This document shows positions 33,270 to 44,442 of a stretch of DNA of 64,000 bases, piece by piece. The stretch covers positions 368,396,687 through 368,460,686 of the forward strand of contig JAUMIR010000001.1 of the NCBI GenBank assembly GCA_030847615.1. The letters are read 5' to 3'. A program made the translations under genes and the position numbers. This stretch comes from Gambelia wislizenii. Lineage: Eukaryota; Chordata; Lepidosauria; Squamata; Crotaphytidae. Below the pieces are notes generated by a model that saw only the letters and a list, made by a program, of their open reading frames with translations, had not been told where the DNA came from and did no database searches. Position 1 is the first letter of the stretch. Every line of letters starts with the position of its first letter.

Positions 33270-33522
33270 TTAAACAGCAGGAACATCAAAGGCACCAGAT
33301 CCCATTTGATCTTGGGATTAAGCAGAGTCAGCCCTGGTTAGTACTTGGATGGGAGACCACCAATGAATAGCAGGTGTTGTAGGCTATATTTCAGAGGAAC
33401 GAACTGGCAAAACCACCTCTGAGTACTCCTTGCCTAAGAAAACTTTATGAAATTCATAGGGTCACCATCAGTCGACTGCAATTTGAAGTCACACACACTT
33501 ACACACATACTAACAACAAAAG
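33270..33522 (+). mobile_element. 5S rRNA-headed SINE
   Basis: The head (33270-33386) is a diverged 5S rRNA: GATCCCATTTGATCTTGGGA, TTAAGCAGAGTCAGCCCTGG, GTACTTGGATGGGAGACC and GGTGTTGTAGGCTAT are all recognisable in 5S order. It continues into a body (GGCAAAACCACCTCTGAGTA, CCTAAGAAAACTTTATGAA, AGGGTCACCATCAGTCG) and an ACACAC-rich tail. The end of the body resembles that of the tRNA-headed SINEs at 19072, 39330 and 46716. It is not a working 5S gene: the 5' start is degraded and it lacks a terminator directly after the 5S part. Confidence 0.88.
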
Positions 33523-34270
33523 ACTGGAAGATTGCCTTTTAGACACACAGCATTAAAAGGCTGATACTAGAAAGGATGTCCTCTAAAGAAACAGAAGGGC
33601 TGGAAGAATTGAATTGAACAAAGGTTACTTCTCAGAGGATGTTATGAAAATGGACAGTCCAGAAAAGAAATTCACAAGTGGCTGTCTATTTACTTCACAC
33701 ACTGCATTTCACAATGCCATAAAATATAGACAAGGGAAGAGGATTACACTCTCTTGTCAATGAACATTGTTTCTTTATGGGTGGGAAGGCTAAGAAATCA
33801 ATGTGGATTTCTTAGCCTTCACTTCAGTCTTCATTGTGCTACATGTCATATTTGGAAAGAACATGATGCTGTCTTTAGCCCAGGGCCTCAAATTTCTTTG
33901 TGCACAAAGCTGGGATCGCATTTACATTAATTGCTCAAGTTGGTAGACTCTCGCACAGAAATCTATGTTCCTTATTCCCTTTGAGTGTGTGCTCCAGTTT
34001 CACTCATAATGCTTCCTCTTAATAATATTAAAATTATTCAGGTATCTATGCATGTGAGATACCATCCTGTTAATGACATATGCAGGCTTAAGTTCAGCTT
34101 TTGCCTATGTACGTCTTTTCATGGTTGTTGCAAAGGGAGGAATTCACTACCTCAAGCAACAAGTCCCTCACCTCCTCAGGCCTCCCTCCATAGGCTCCTC
34201 TCCACGATCATATCATGGCCAATGGAGAGTGGGTGGGGGGCATAAAAGAAGCACCAGGCTGTGTGCCTAT
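33523..34270. other. Unassigned sequence
   Basis: Apart from the hairpin at 33785-33820 no feature is recognised. Confidence 0.4.
33785..33820. repeat. Perfect 15-bp hairpin
   Basis: GAAGGCTAAGAAATC (33785-33799) and its exact complement GATTTCTTAGCCTTC (33806-33820) are separated by 6 bases. Confidence 0.9.
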
Positions 34271-34274
34271 AGCC

Positions 34275-34358
34275 AGATGCTGAATGATGAAGGCATCCAC
34301 CAGGACCTCCTGGAGGTCCTCTGGAGGTCCTGGAAGATGATGCCATCATTGTGCATCT
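34275..34358. repeat. Long imperfect hairpin
   Basis: The arms pair in four blocks: AGATGC with GCATCT, AATGATG with CATCATT, GGCATC with GATGCC, and CCAGGACCTCC with GGAGGTCCTGG, around a 12-base centre that is itself related (GGAGGTCCTC). The total is about 30 paired bases, with small bulges. Confidence 0.85.
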
Positions 34359-34362
34359 AGCT

Positions 34363-36314
34363 ACATGGACATAGCCAGATACTTTCCCAATGATCCTTGC
34401 TCTCCACTGGTCACTAAATGGCCACGAAGTGGGAAACATGAGGAAGGTGAGTCCTTTGGAAGAGGGGAGAGGAGATGTGGTTTAGTTGCACATGGGCAGA
34501 ACTTTATGCTACATCTCCTTGGCCATGGTGTTTGTAAAACTACCTCAGATTAGAATTTGTATACTCAAAATCTAGTATTTTTATTGGTAAACAATGGAAC
34601 AGTAGATAGCTGCTAAAAGAATATTTGCCATTTATCAATTGAAACATGGGGTTGCTAACACCTGGGGAACCTGGTTGAGAAGAGTTATACAAAGCCAAGG
34701 ATTTTGCAGTTTTCAGCTGATACTTGCACACCCAAAAGTATTTCAGGAAATTATTCTGCAGTAAAATACACAGGTTTTCTTTGGGGGGAGGTGTACTCCA
34801 AAAAAAAACTTTTGTTCAAGCTCCTGGTCATTTCTCATTAAGATTGTATACTATTGGGTGAATGTGGCCATAGCCAATGGTTGTGTGGCTGTCCCATTAT
34901 GTCCCCATAATGGGATGAACTCTACAGTCATCTTTCCTCACTTTGTGCCTTGCAGTCCAGCCTCCTTGACTGACTTTGATCCCAGCATGGACTGATGCAA
35001 CACTGAGAACTTTTTGGACTTTCAGATGAATGTTATATGGGCAGTAATGTAGTGGTAAATTTGAAATTCAGCATTCAACATGATAGTTCCCATATACATG
35101 AGTTCTTATATACATGTTTTATGTACACAAGCAGACACAGAAAAACACCAATTCAAGTTTTTTGTGAATTCCTTTACCTAGCATGAGTGAGAAACACTTT
35201 ATCTCCAAGCTGACAAACCAGTTCTAGCAGTTTTCATCTCCACAAGGAGCAGACTTAAGTGACTGTTCAAGTCTGAGCCACTTTAAAATATTTTGCATTA
35301 CAACAGAGATGGATCGTAACAATATATTGTTACTAGAAGAATCCATTTTCCTCCAGCTGCTGTGAGGATTGCACCTAAGTTCAGTGGGAACAATAAAGTC
35401 TGAGGAGGTGGCACATGGTGTCATTGTCCCTGATCTCGGTGCTTCACCCCTGAGAGCACTGGTTCAACTACACCACTGGGCTTCAGGTGGGACGAGTCAT
35501 GCTGAATTTATTCTCCTCCAGGAACAGCTTGTGTCTCCTTGGGAATGGTATGATTCATGCTTAAGGGTTATGGGTTCATAGCTCTAGGGAGTCCAATTAC
35601 AATGCAGCTGATAAAATAGGAACTATATTGTCATTTGTCTCCATGAACTATTCCAGAGATTCTTATAGCCTTTCAAATTCAGTAAAAGGCGATAAAGTTT
35701 TTAAGGAGTAGATGTTAAAATATTTGATAGTACTGTATGTATTTTGATTGAGTGCCCCTTCTGAATGTCTCTTGCTCATGCGAGTATGTGAGATTATAAA
35801 CAGGAAGGACAGGAAATGGACAGCAGTTTAAAAAATGAAGGAACATGGAAAAGGTCATAGTACAGTATAGTAAAGTTTACTACTCCTTTCACAAAATGAA
35901 TGGGATACTAAAATTCTGACACCTCAATTTTGAGGCTAAAGATTGAAGCACAAACAGGAAAAAATGCTGTGATTCCAACAGCAGTGAAAAGTCTGAATTT
36001 GCTCAATCTACCTCAATGTTATAATATGCATTATGATTCTGCTGGCCATCAGTGTCCATAGGCCCTGTCTCAATACACTGCATGGAGGCTTTCTCATATT
36101 AAGAGAATTAATTCAGAACCTGATACCATGCTTCAAAATTGGGTTTAGGGTCAGAAAGCAGTGCCTGTGTGTGGAGGGGTGCAAGTGAAGAACCCCTGTG
36201 TATTAGGGAGGGGCAGAACATGTGTAGGATACTGTCTTCTATATACCAAAAGAGAGAACCAAAATGGAAACTAAACACAAGCATTTGTTACAAGTTGTAG
36301 TAGCAGAAAAAAAT
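34363..36314. other. Unassigned sequence
   Basis: No repeat or gene recognised in these 1.9 kb. Short open frames only. Confidence 0.4.
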
Positions 36315-36910
36315 AGCCAATGCGATTCTGGGCTGCATCGATAGGAGTATAGTGTCTAGAGCAAGGGAAGTAATAGTGTCACTGTATTCTGCTTTGGTCA
36401 GACCTCACCTGGAATACTGTGTCCAGTTTGGGGCACCACAATTCAGGAAGGATATTGAGAAGCTGGAACATGTCCAGAGGAGGGTGACCAGGATGGTGGG
36501 AGGTCTGGAAGCCATGCCCTATGAGGAGCGGCTTAGGGAGCTGGGTATATTTAGTCTGCAGAAGAAAAGGTTAAGAGGGGACATGATAGCCATGTTTAAG
36601 TATTTGAAGGAATGTCATACTGAGGAAAGAGCAAGCTTGTTTTCTGTGGTTCCAGAGACTAGAATACGGAGTAATGGACTCAAACTACAGGAAAAGAGAT
36701 TCTATCTAAACTTTAGGAAGAATTTCCTGACAGTAAGAGCTGTTCAGCAGTGGAATGCACTGCCTCGGAGTATGGCAGAGTCTCCTTCTTTGGAGGTTTT
36801 TAAACAGAGGCTGGATGGCCATCTGTTGGGAGTGGTTTGATTGGGTATTCCTGCATGGCAGGGGGTTGGACTAGATGGCCCTTGTGTTCTCTTACAACTC
36901 TATGATATTA
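36315..36910 (+). mobile_element. CR1 LINE 3' end, best-preserved copy
   Basis: About 600 bp of CR1, from a segment encoding [19 protein letters not shown] to the terminal CTCTATGATAT. It is the longest CR1 here and serves as the reference for the others. Flanking sequences show no obvious target duplication. Confidence 0.94.
36352..36840 (+). CDS. CR1 RT C-terminal fragment, open frame
   Basis: The 162-codon frame holds [90 protein letters not shown] and [15 protein letters not shown]. It covers the RT thumb and C-terminus of CR1; the catalytic domain and the endonuclease are missing through 5' truncation, as is usual for CR1. No frameshift is present. The ATG is an internal methionine. Confidence 0.88.
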   Translation: MSRAREVIVSLYSALVRPHLEYCVQFGAPQFRKDIEKLEHVQRRVTRMVGGLEAMPYEERLRELGIFSLQKKRLRGDMIAMFKYLKECHTEERASLFSVVPETRIRSNGLKLQEKRFYLNFRKNFLTVRAVQQWNALPRSMAESPSLEVFKQRLDGHLLGVV

Positions 36911-37924
36911 GTATTACTAAGCAGGGCATTTTGAGTTCATCTCTTCATAGAGAATGTATTAGAGAGAACTATTGGACTGATAGATGATTTGAGATTAGGT
37001 AACTAATGGTCCAAATGTAATCCTGTTATGTAAATTGGAAGAAACTCTTAAGAACTCTGATGTCTTCAAACGTAAGTCAAACTGGGTTTGATGGGGCTTA
37101 CTCCCAGAGAAATATGCTTTGAACTGCAGCCAAAGTGTTAGTAATACATTTACTGGCAGCTGCTGACATGTGTGCAGTATCATTCAGCCAAGTGTCTATA
37201 TCAGAAGCCCTATTCAGATTTTAATTTTTGTAAGTATGTAGAGGAAGCCTTGGACACCTGCTGCAGCCACATGCCTTAAACTCCCTGAAGGAAGACAGAC
37301 AAAGGAGCTGTGTGGATGAGGAAACAGCAGTGACCATGTTGGGATGAATGCAGTTGCACAGCTCCATGCAGTCAGAACCCTTAATAAAGCAGATGTTTCC
37401 AGTCATGTAGAACTTTATAATCATATCCGTTTGAATGCAGTTACATTTGCTTTCGGCATACCTTCCCATCAACATGGGAGGTCAAAAATGGAAAGTGTTT
37501 GTTGCCAGAGCTTTCAGTTTTGGCTTCTTCTACATGCCTACAAAAACTGATGCAAGAATAGGGCTAACGATTTTTAAGAAAATGTGGGTGATATTATTCA
37601 TGCCAATATTAATGTTCTTTAATAAGAACCATACTGGACCATTGAACAAATTATTGTTAAGCTGTTACATGTGCAGGACAATATAGTAAAAGAATTATCA
37701 CTTCTAGAAGCTTATCTTCTTGCTAACAAGGTTATTTGATGAAATTAACAACAGACAACCAAACAACCTTTGAGTTTCTATTAGGCAACAGATCAAGAAA
37801 TGAAAGGGTTTCTCCACCTGCTCATGCTGTGAAAGGCAGTGGTCAACCTCTGTGGCACACATATTTTCTTAAATGATTGACAATGTAGTCCTAACCCTCT
37901 GATGTTCATGGACAGAGAGGCTTA
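36911..37924. other. Unassigned sequence
   Basis: Only a short dispersed repeat of the TTACTCCCAG type at 37076-37135 (GGGGCTTACTCCCAGAGAAA) is recognised. Two overlapping plus-strand frames at 37344-37686 match nothing I know. Confidence 0.45.
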
Positions 37925-38472
37925 GGACTTTATCAGGCCACCCCCCTAAACCCTGTTCTTTTGCCAGCATAACTTTGCCATTTTTATGCCAGCAAAAGAA
38001 CTCCCCATGCCGCACTTACTGCCTATCTTCGAAAAGGCTTCCCCAGCAATGATCAAGGAGTGAACGGAGCTCCGTTCACTTCTTTGTTTGAGATTGCGTG
38101 CATTCTCACAAGAATACATAGCGTGAGAAATTCAAAAGTAAAAACAAAATTAACAAAGTAAAAGTTACAAAAAGCACCCAAACACACTATAAAAGTCCCA
38201 TGTAAACTGGGAAGGGTCATAACATGTGCGTCACCTATCTGGATGTCATGATGTCACCCGGAAGTGTTCCTGCTAGACCAACCATTGATGCTGCATTCAT
38301 GTGAGTACAATGGCACGAAGTTTCAAACGCTGGCAATGCTGGCACAAAAGCACCACAGGGATCAATTGATGTCTTGAGCTGTCAATAAAAAAGTACGTTT
38401 ATTTAACAGGACATGATTGCAAAAGGGTGACATTGTGTGGTACGCATGCCCTTTCGGGATCATTAGACATCC
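37925..38472 (-). mobile_element. GGAGATTATCAG-family TIR element, copy 3 (minus)
   Basis: The ends are GGACTTTATCAGG and CATTAGACATCC. They are diverged, but the element is flanked by TTA on both sides (37922-37924 and 38473-38475), a perfect 3-bp duplication. On the minus strand the interior matches copy 1: ACATCCAGATAGGTGACGC, ATTTCTCACGC, TTCTTGTGAGAAT and GAAGTGAACGGAGCTCCGTTCAC. It is non-coding. Confidence 0.8.
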
Positions 38473-39133
38473 TTATTGTGAGGCTCATCCCTGAATTCTG
38501 GGATTTGGAGTGGAGTTCATGGAGGACCCTGACATGAGGCTGTTTTCCTTGCCTAGGCCTCTGGAGTTTTGGAGTGAGGCCAGCCTGCCTTGTTGGCCTG
38601 GGAACACTTGAGCTCCACAGTGGCTCAAGGTCAAATCGTCCAGGTGCAAGCCGCCCTGAGAGGGAGGCAACTTTCCTCCCTGAATGTCTTTCTCACGCTG
38701 TGGGGTTTATCTGGGGGTTTGCTCTAACTGTATTCAGTTTCAGCTTTGTTCTGTGTTCCTGACACACGAATCCTTGCCAATAAAGAAATGTATGGATTGA
38801 ATGTGAGCGTGTGTGCTTGGTACATCAGTATGCCTTATTTGCCTTATCTGATCACGTCCTAAGAATGGTGGTTGGTGACTCCCTGATGGATAGAATCAAG
38901 TACCGCCAGTGTGTGTGTGTGCACGTACGTGTGTGCCTCCTAGCATGACATGATGCTAAGACAGCTACTGCTGGTTCTTCTGCTGAAAGAAACCTCCATT
39001 TCTGGAAGGGGATGGTTGGGAAGTGGTTTTGAATCAGCTGGACCCAAAGCAATTCTGGGCTTAATAGCTGCCAACCCTGGAATTAGCATAAGGAAATTAT
39101 TGGGGAGAATTCCAACTACCATCTGGGGAAGTA
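38473..39133. other. Unassigned sequence with isolated polyadenylation signal
   Basis: A moderately GC-rich segment ends in CCAATAAAGAAATGTATGG (about 38778), as in an LTR or the 3' end of a processed transcript. No coding sequence is recognised. A GT repeat follows at 38912-38925. Confidence 0.35.
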
Positions 39134-39310
39134 CAGGGTGACATGCCTCTCAACCATGGCCACTGTGTATGAGGTAGTCTGAAACATGATTTGAAAGTAG
39201 GAGACAGTTTCAAAATATATACAGTCAGAGAGCAAGGCTAAGTAGAGCTACACGGGCGGGGGGTCACTACCTCATACACAGTGGCCATGGTTGAGGGGCA
39301 TGTCACCCTG
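39134..39310. repeat. 45-bp inverted repeat around an 87-bp spacer
   Basis: The left arm 39134-39178 (starting CAGGGTGACATGCC) and the right arm 39266-39310 (ending GGCATGTCACCCTG) are complementary at 44 of 45 positions. The spacer is unique. The terminal CAGGG would suit a small DNA transposon, but flanking bases do not show a clear duplication. Confidence 0.88.
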
Positions 39311-39329
39311 TTTTGAGGTTTGTTTTATC

Positions 39330-39545
39330 ATATTTTAGTTGTTGTGTGCCTTCAGGTTGTTTCAAACTTGTGGTGACCCTCATGGGATTTCCTTAGTAAG
39401 ATTTATTCAGATGGTGTTTGCCTTTCCATTCCTTTGAGGTTGAGAGACTGTGACTTGCCCAAGGGGTTTCCATAGCTGAGGATTCAAACCCTGGTCTCCA
39501 GAGTCATAGTCCAGCCTCAAACCACCACACTGGCTCTCAAATCAA
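39330..39545 (-). mobile_element. tRNA-headed SINE (minus)
   Basis: On the minus strand: GAGCCAGTGTGGTGGTTTGAG at the 5' end, a B box CCAGGGTTTGAATCC (about 39480-39494), CCTTGGGCAAGTCACAGTC, then AAATCCCATGAGGGTCACCA and a CTTCA.GGCACACAACAACTAAA tail. It is the same family as 19072-19312. Confidence 0.85.
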
Positions 39546-40186
39546 ATGCACTGCTACCAAATCAAATGTGCTACTGCTGAATCAATCAATCAAATGTACT
39601 ACTACTAAATAAAATAAATGTATTGCTATAAATTAATTAACTGAGAACTGCATACTGTTGGTAATGTACTACAATAATATGTTCAAGATAACTTTAATCC
39701 CTATTGGTTTTATATATGCTATATTTTTCTGACACATATTTCTCATTTTTATATTAAATTTTAATAATAAAATGATGTGCTTTAAAAATGATTTTCACTC
39801 CAGCTAGTCTGCCATTTTCCAATAGTGTAGCATTACAGAAGGCTAAAGAAAAAATACTGTATGGTGGGCATCCCTAATTCATAGACTTTAGATCCAGAGA
39901 ACATGAAAAGTGTTCTCCTATCTTCTGTTTTTTATCTTTGTTGGATGGGGATAATACGACCAGCCTTTTTACATATACTGCATAAAATAATTCTGTTCAG
40001 CATTCTGGGTGAATTAACAAAATGGAGCTTTAGCAAGATGTTTTCCAACATATGGTCTGATGCAGGCTGATATTTATTTGTCAAAAAGAAGTCCACCAGA
40101 GAGTTCCATTTCTACTTTCAAATTGCATACTTTTATGAAGGCTAGTTACTAGGCTGCTAGATTTGATGGAACCAAGCATAGGTTAC
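39546..40186. other. Unassigned AT-rich sequence
   Basis: A run of imperfect AAATCAAATGTACTACT units at 39536-39630 is low-complexity. No gene. Confidence 0.4.
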
Positions 40187-40452
40187 ACTACCACCCCCGC
40201 CCAAATCTGCGAGGGGATACTTTTCCGAACTTACTGTTTATAAATGAAATGGGTATAAAAGCAAACTTTATTAAAATAAAGGACTTCTGCTATGAACATA
40301 CCATAGAATTATGCTGGAGACCTATGATTCCTAGAGATGACACCTCTGTAGGCATTTCCCAGCACGATTCTGTGGTATGTGCCCATATTTTTTCAGCCAT
40401 GGATAACTGAAACTGCAGATATTGATTCTGTGGATACAGGGGGCGACTTGCA
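40187..40452. mobile_element. Tigger-like MITE
   Basis: The right end GATTCTGTGGATACAGGGGGCGACTTG and the weaker left end CCGCCCAAATCTGCGAGGGG are inverted relatives of the Tigger-like ends at 23487 and 53406. The internal CAGCCATGGATAACTGAAAC is also typical. Non-coding. Confidence 0.6.
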
Positions 40453-41788
40453 TGACCAACTTTTCAAAGTTGTGAGAGATCTCTTCTTGTTTAACAATGT
40501 GCTTGCTAGCAAAATGTATAATCCAATTTGTGTAATTGGAAGCAAAATGTATAAGCCTGTCTCTGAAGTGTACTGTATTCTTCAGCCATTCAGCCATACT
40601 TCAGCCATTTATGTATAAGTTTCATATACCTTTGGGTGACTGCTTTGAATGTAAGGTCATATGAGCTTTGCTTAGACACAGTTCTCATATTCATGTCTAA
40701 TTTCCCCAACACTACAGAGATGTATAATCACATGTACTTTCTAGCTACTTCCTCTGTAGTTTTAAAAACATGAATAGCAGAAGTTTATTAAGATGGCCCT
40801 CAGTGAGGGTTCGAAGTCTTGTGTATAGATCCAGACAAATCTGCAACAAAAACCTGTCTGATTCTGTAGATTGGCCTTTCCCTTTATTTTGCAGTTAGCT
40901 GTTGTGGTTTTATTGTGGCATTTATTTTTATTTTTTTCAGTTTAAAAATATAACAATATTAAAACATATCTTAGGAAATGCTCTCAGCTACCAGATGGTA
41001 TGTGGTATACATGCTAAAGGAGCCAGGTTCTTCCATTAAAAGAAATATCAACAAGCAAGTCAGTCCAAGACCTTCTAGCACTGTCCTCTCTAGATGGGTT
41101 TAATTCTGGTGATTATCAACTGATTGTGGCCAAGGAAACAGGAGGCAGAGTGTAACTCTACACCCATGGAGTTATGTGATGGTTGTGCATCACTGATATT
41201 GCAACACTGCACAATTGAATGCACAAACAAATGTGAAATGCACAATTGCAATGCCCAGTACTCATCTGGCTGTGCAATGAATGGTTAGTGGTGCCACATA
41301 TGCCATGTTCAACTTTGTACATGTTCAACTTTGCTTGTACAACCTTCAACTAAATATAGATGTGACACCATGGCCAATATTGCTGTTTTTGCAGTATTGA
41401 AGAGCGTGCAAAATTACATCCTGCTGTAATCACAAGATTACAGTGTGAATGGGTGGTCCTCTTCCCTCCTCCCTGTTCCCAGCAAGAAAACATCCAGGAG
41501 AATGTGAAAATGATCTACAGGATGTTCTTTTAATGAACTGTCCCATTTTGTTCGCACATTTTTAGGTTTAAGTGTTTATGTGTTGATTTAGTTTGTTAAT
41601 TAAGGGGTGTTTTGGTGTTTTAAAGTGCACTCACATCTTCTTGCGAGAACCACCGAAATCTTGCCCATACTAAATCATGGAAATAAAATTGCATTCTTAA
41701 AGTGCTAGTGGTGGTCATGTGAAATTATATGGTGGTAGTATCACACAATTATGGTGATGTGCAATACTTAGTGTAATAATGCCAGTAC
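40453..41788. other. Unassigned sequence
   Basis: No feature recognised. Confidence 0.4.
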
Positions 41789-42386
41789 GGAGATTATCAG
41801 ATGTGCCAAAAGTGGTGTTACAGCAGCCAGGAGATCGCACAAGAGCTCCCTTATCAGATGACATCATCCCCCCTCATTATGCTCCCGTTCTGCCAGCACT
41901 GCTTTTTATTGATGCGAGAAGCCATCAATAGATCCCCCCGTTCCGTTTCTGTCATGGATGTTCCTGCATGCGACAAGGTGCCCTGTTATGCTGGTGAGAT
42001 CCCAGCGTCAATAGGCGGTCCCTTCCAGAACACTTCCAGGTGAGATTGGGACATCCAGGTAAGTGACACACTTTTTTGTACCCTCCCCATGTTACTTGTT
42101 AATTTTAAAGTATGTTTTTGTGCTTGTAGTCACTTTATTTTGGTTCTTTTTCTTTTTCTTTTTGAATTTCCCATGCTTGTGTCTTCTCGCAAGAATCTGC
42201 GGGATTTTGATCCAGGAAGTGAACAAAGCTCCATTAGAGCTCCTTTCACTCCTGGGCTGCCCTGTCAGCAGAAGAGGAGGTAAATGTGGTGGGGAGGGTG
42301 ATTGTGGTGGGACTGGGATGGGACAGGGATGGGAGTGGAGATTGTGGGACAGGAACACTTTTTTTCATTCCTGTCTGATAATCTCC
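41789..42386 (+). mobile_element. GGAGATTATCAG-family TIR element, copy 4
   Basis: The ends GGAGATTATCAGATG and CTGTCTGATAATCTCC form a 12-bp perfect TIR. Flanks are TAC and TAT, a 3-bp duplication with one change. The interior matches copy 2 closely (GACATCATCCC, CCAGCACTGCTTTTTATTGATG, ACATCCAGGTAAGTGACACA, GGACAGGAACACTTTTTT). It is the best reference for the long subfamily, 598 bp. Confidence 0.87.
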
Positions 42387-43530
42387 TATGTGTCCATTTT
42401 TCTCAATAGTGGAATTACAGTGTTTTTAGTCTAATAAAGTCCTTGGAGCTCTAGTCCAACAAACCAGTACGCTATGCTGGCTCTTACATAAGGGACCTTA
42501 CATATGTGTAAGTCACTCAAAGGATGCCAGCTGTTGCCAAATGTATCTTATTGCTTCTTATTGCTGTTGTTTTTTTTAAAATCTTTGTTACTGTTAGAAT
42601 TGATTTCATGATAATGCATGCTTTATAAAGGGATGAAATTACAAAAATTTGGATTGGCTTTTATTATACAGAGCCTCCAATTCACACCTCACAATGTTCA
42701 TTTACAAACGGAATATTCACAATTTAAGCCGTGTTGTTCACAGTTGTGATTGCCTTTCCATTAAAATTAATCAGCCTCTAGACCCAAGTTTGCCTCAGAA
42801 GATCCAAGGTGTCAGATAATCACCCAGAAATTTATCACCTGTCATTATGTGATGCTACTATTAGCAGGCACAGATACTGAAAGGGAAACATGAAACAGCC
42901 ATCATCTTTACAGCAATGAAACAGCTCATTAAGAGTTAGGGGGAGGGAAGAACACAAGGTGATAAAGGTAACAGCAGACATCAGGCTGACATATGCACTG
43001 TGTTTTTCATTGGGAAATCATAATGGAAAGGAACTGGTATGTCCACAAATGAAAATGGCAGAGAGAAGTTGAATTCAGAGAAAATATTGCCCTTCCATGT
43101 CTTTATTTCATGCCAAAGACATTTCTTGCCTTTCTAATTGACACCTGAGTCCTAACAAATTGGGGCTGCTGCAGCTAAAAGCAATTTGCTTTTTAACCCA
43201 ACCTACCTATTGCAGTCAGCTTGGCTTTTGTGCGTATTACTCATGCATTAACAATCCACTGAAAGATGAACCTGTTAACCTTGAACAGAAACTTTTATAC
43301 CTAAGTCAGCTGAGCATTCTATCATGTGCCTCATTGAAAGCAATAATACTGAATCATTTGTATCTGCTAACGTAAAAAGGCCAGAAAGGCTGGGAAGTGG
43401 ATGCTCTTGCAGACACTAGCTGTGTAACCCTATAATGGAAAATATACTACTGAAAGAGCTGCAACAGGAAATAGGGCTGTTACCCAAAGAGCTCTTGGAA
43501 ATTCAAAGAAAATATAGAGTTTCTAATATG
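42387..43530. other. Unassigned sequence
   Basis: No feature recognised; AT-rich with short chance frames. Confidence 0.4.
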
Positions 43531-44050
43531 TTGGGGAAATTAGCAGCAACTCGACCTTAGCAATGTGAAAGGGGGCAACAGAGAGGGGATCTTTATGCCA
43601 ACTCTACCCCTACTAATTCTGAACAGGTGCACATAAATGCAAAATGAAAAATTAACAATGATATTTATTAAAGACATAAAATAATAACACCAAGCACACA
43701 CACTTTCATACAAAACGCATTCACACAAAACCATTAGGAATGGAAGGAGAGAGAGGTTGCCAGAGGGATAAACAGGGAGATTGCTGGGGTGATATGACAC
43801 CCATCTTGTAGTCCAAAGTCGTGGAGGAAACTGGCAGTTTGGATGGATGAATCTGGAGTGGGTAACACACAGAGAAACGTAGTGTCCCCAAGCAAAGGTT
43901 CTGTGTGCAAAGAGGCATGATTTTCATCCAATATTTATACTAAAAATATGTCCTGAAGTGAGGAAGTTTCATGGGTTGAAACAATAGTCTCCGAGATTGC
44001 ACAAAGAGTTTCAGGAAAACTATTGGTCTTGACAATATTTTTACTCTTGT
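43531..44050 (-). mobile_element. Solo-LTR-like repeat, family A copy 4
   Basis: On the minus strand: TATAAATATTGGATG (TATA at 43932-43939), AATAAA at 43664-43669, GGGTAGAGTTGGCATAAAGATCCCC and an end near AATTTCCCCAACA. Spacing and motifs follow the other three copies, but similarity is lower, so it may be a sister family. Confidence 0.5.
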
Positions 44051-44442
44051 TAAATGACAAGAGAAAAGAGTCCTGTAGCACTAGAACGGGAACCACAGTT
44101 TCTACATCACAGGTTGTCTCAGGAGTCATATACACAATCCAGGATACAACTGACTCCTCATCAGCATTTCCTAGCCACAGATCAGGCCCATTGTTCCCCT
44201 ATTACTGCCTTCAATGGACTGGAGTCCTGGTGGGCCCATCAGTTTGCTGCTGTAGCCGCTGCCATCTCCCTCACCATCTTGGAAGGCAGGAAGCCAGCCC
44301 ACAACATGTGACCAAGGCCCCCTAGATGTGACCAGCCTTGGTTACATGCTGTGGAACCCATTCCTGCTTCAGAGACAGTTGGAGTGACAAACAGTGACAG
44401 CTGGAGTGACAGACCGGACTGCTGGGATAGGCTCCTGCAGTC

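Noticed and set aside
33290..33386. 5S rRNA gene
   Set aside because: The match is diverged, lacks the proper 5' start and terminator, and continues into a SINE body with a repeat tail.
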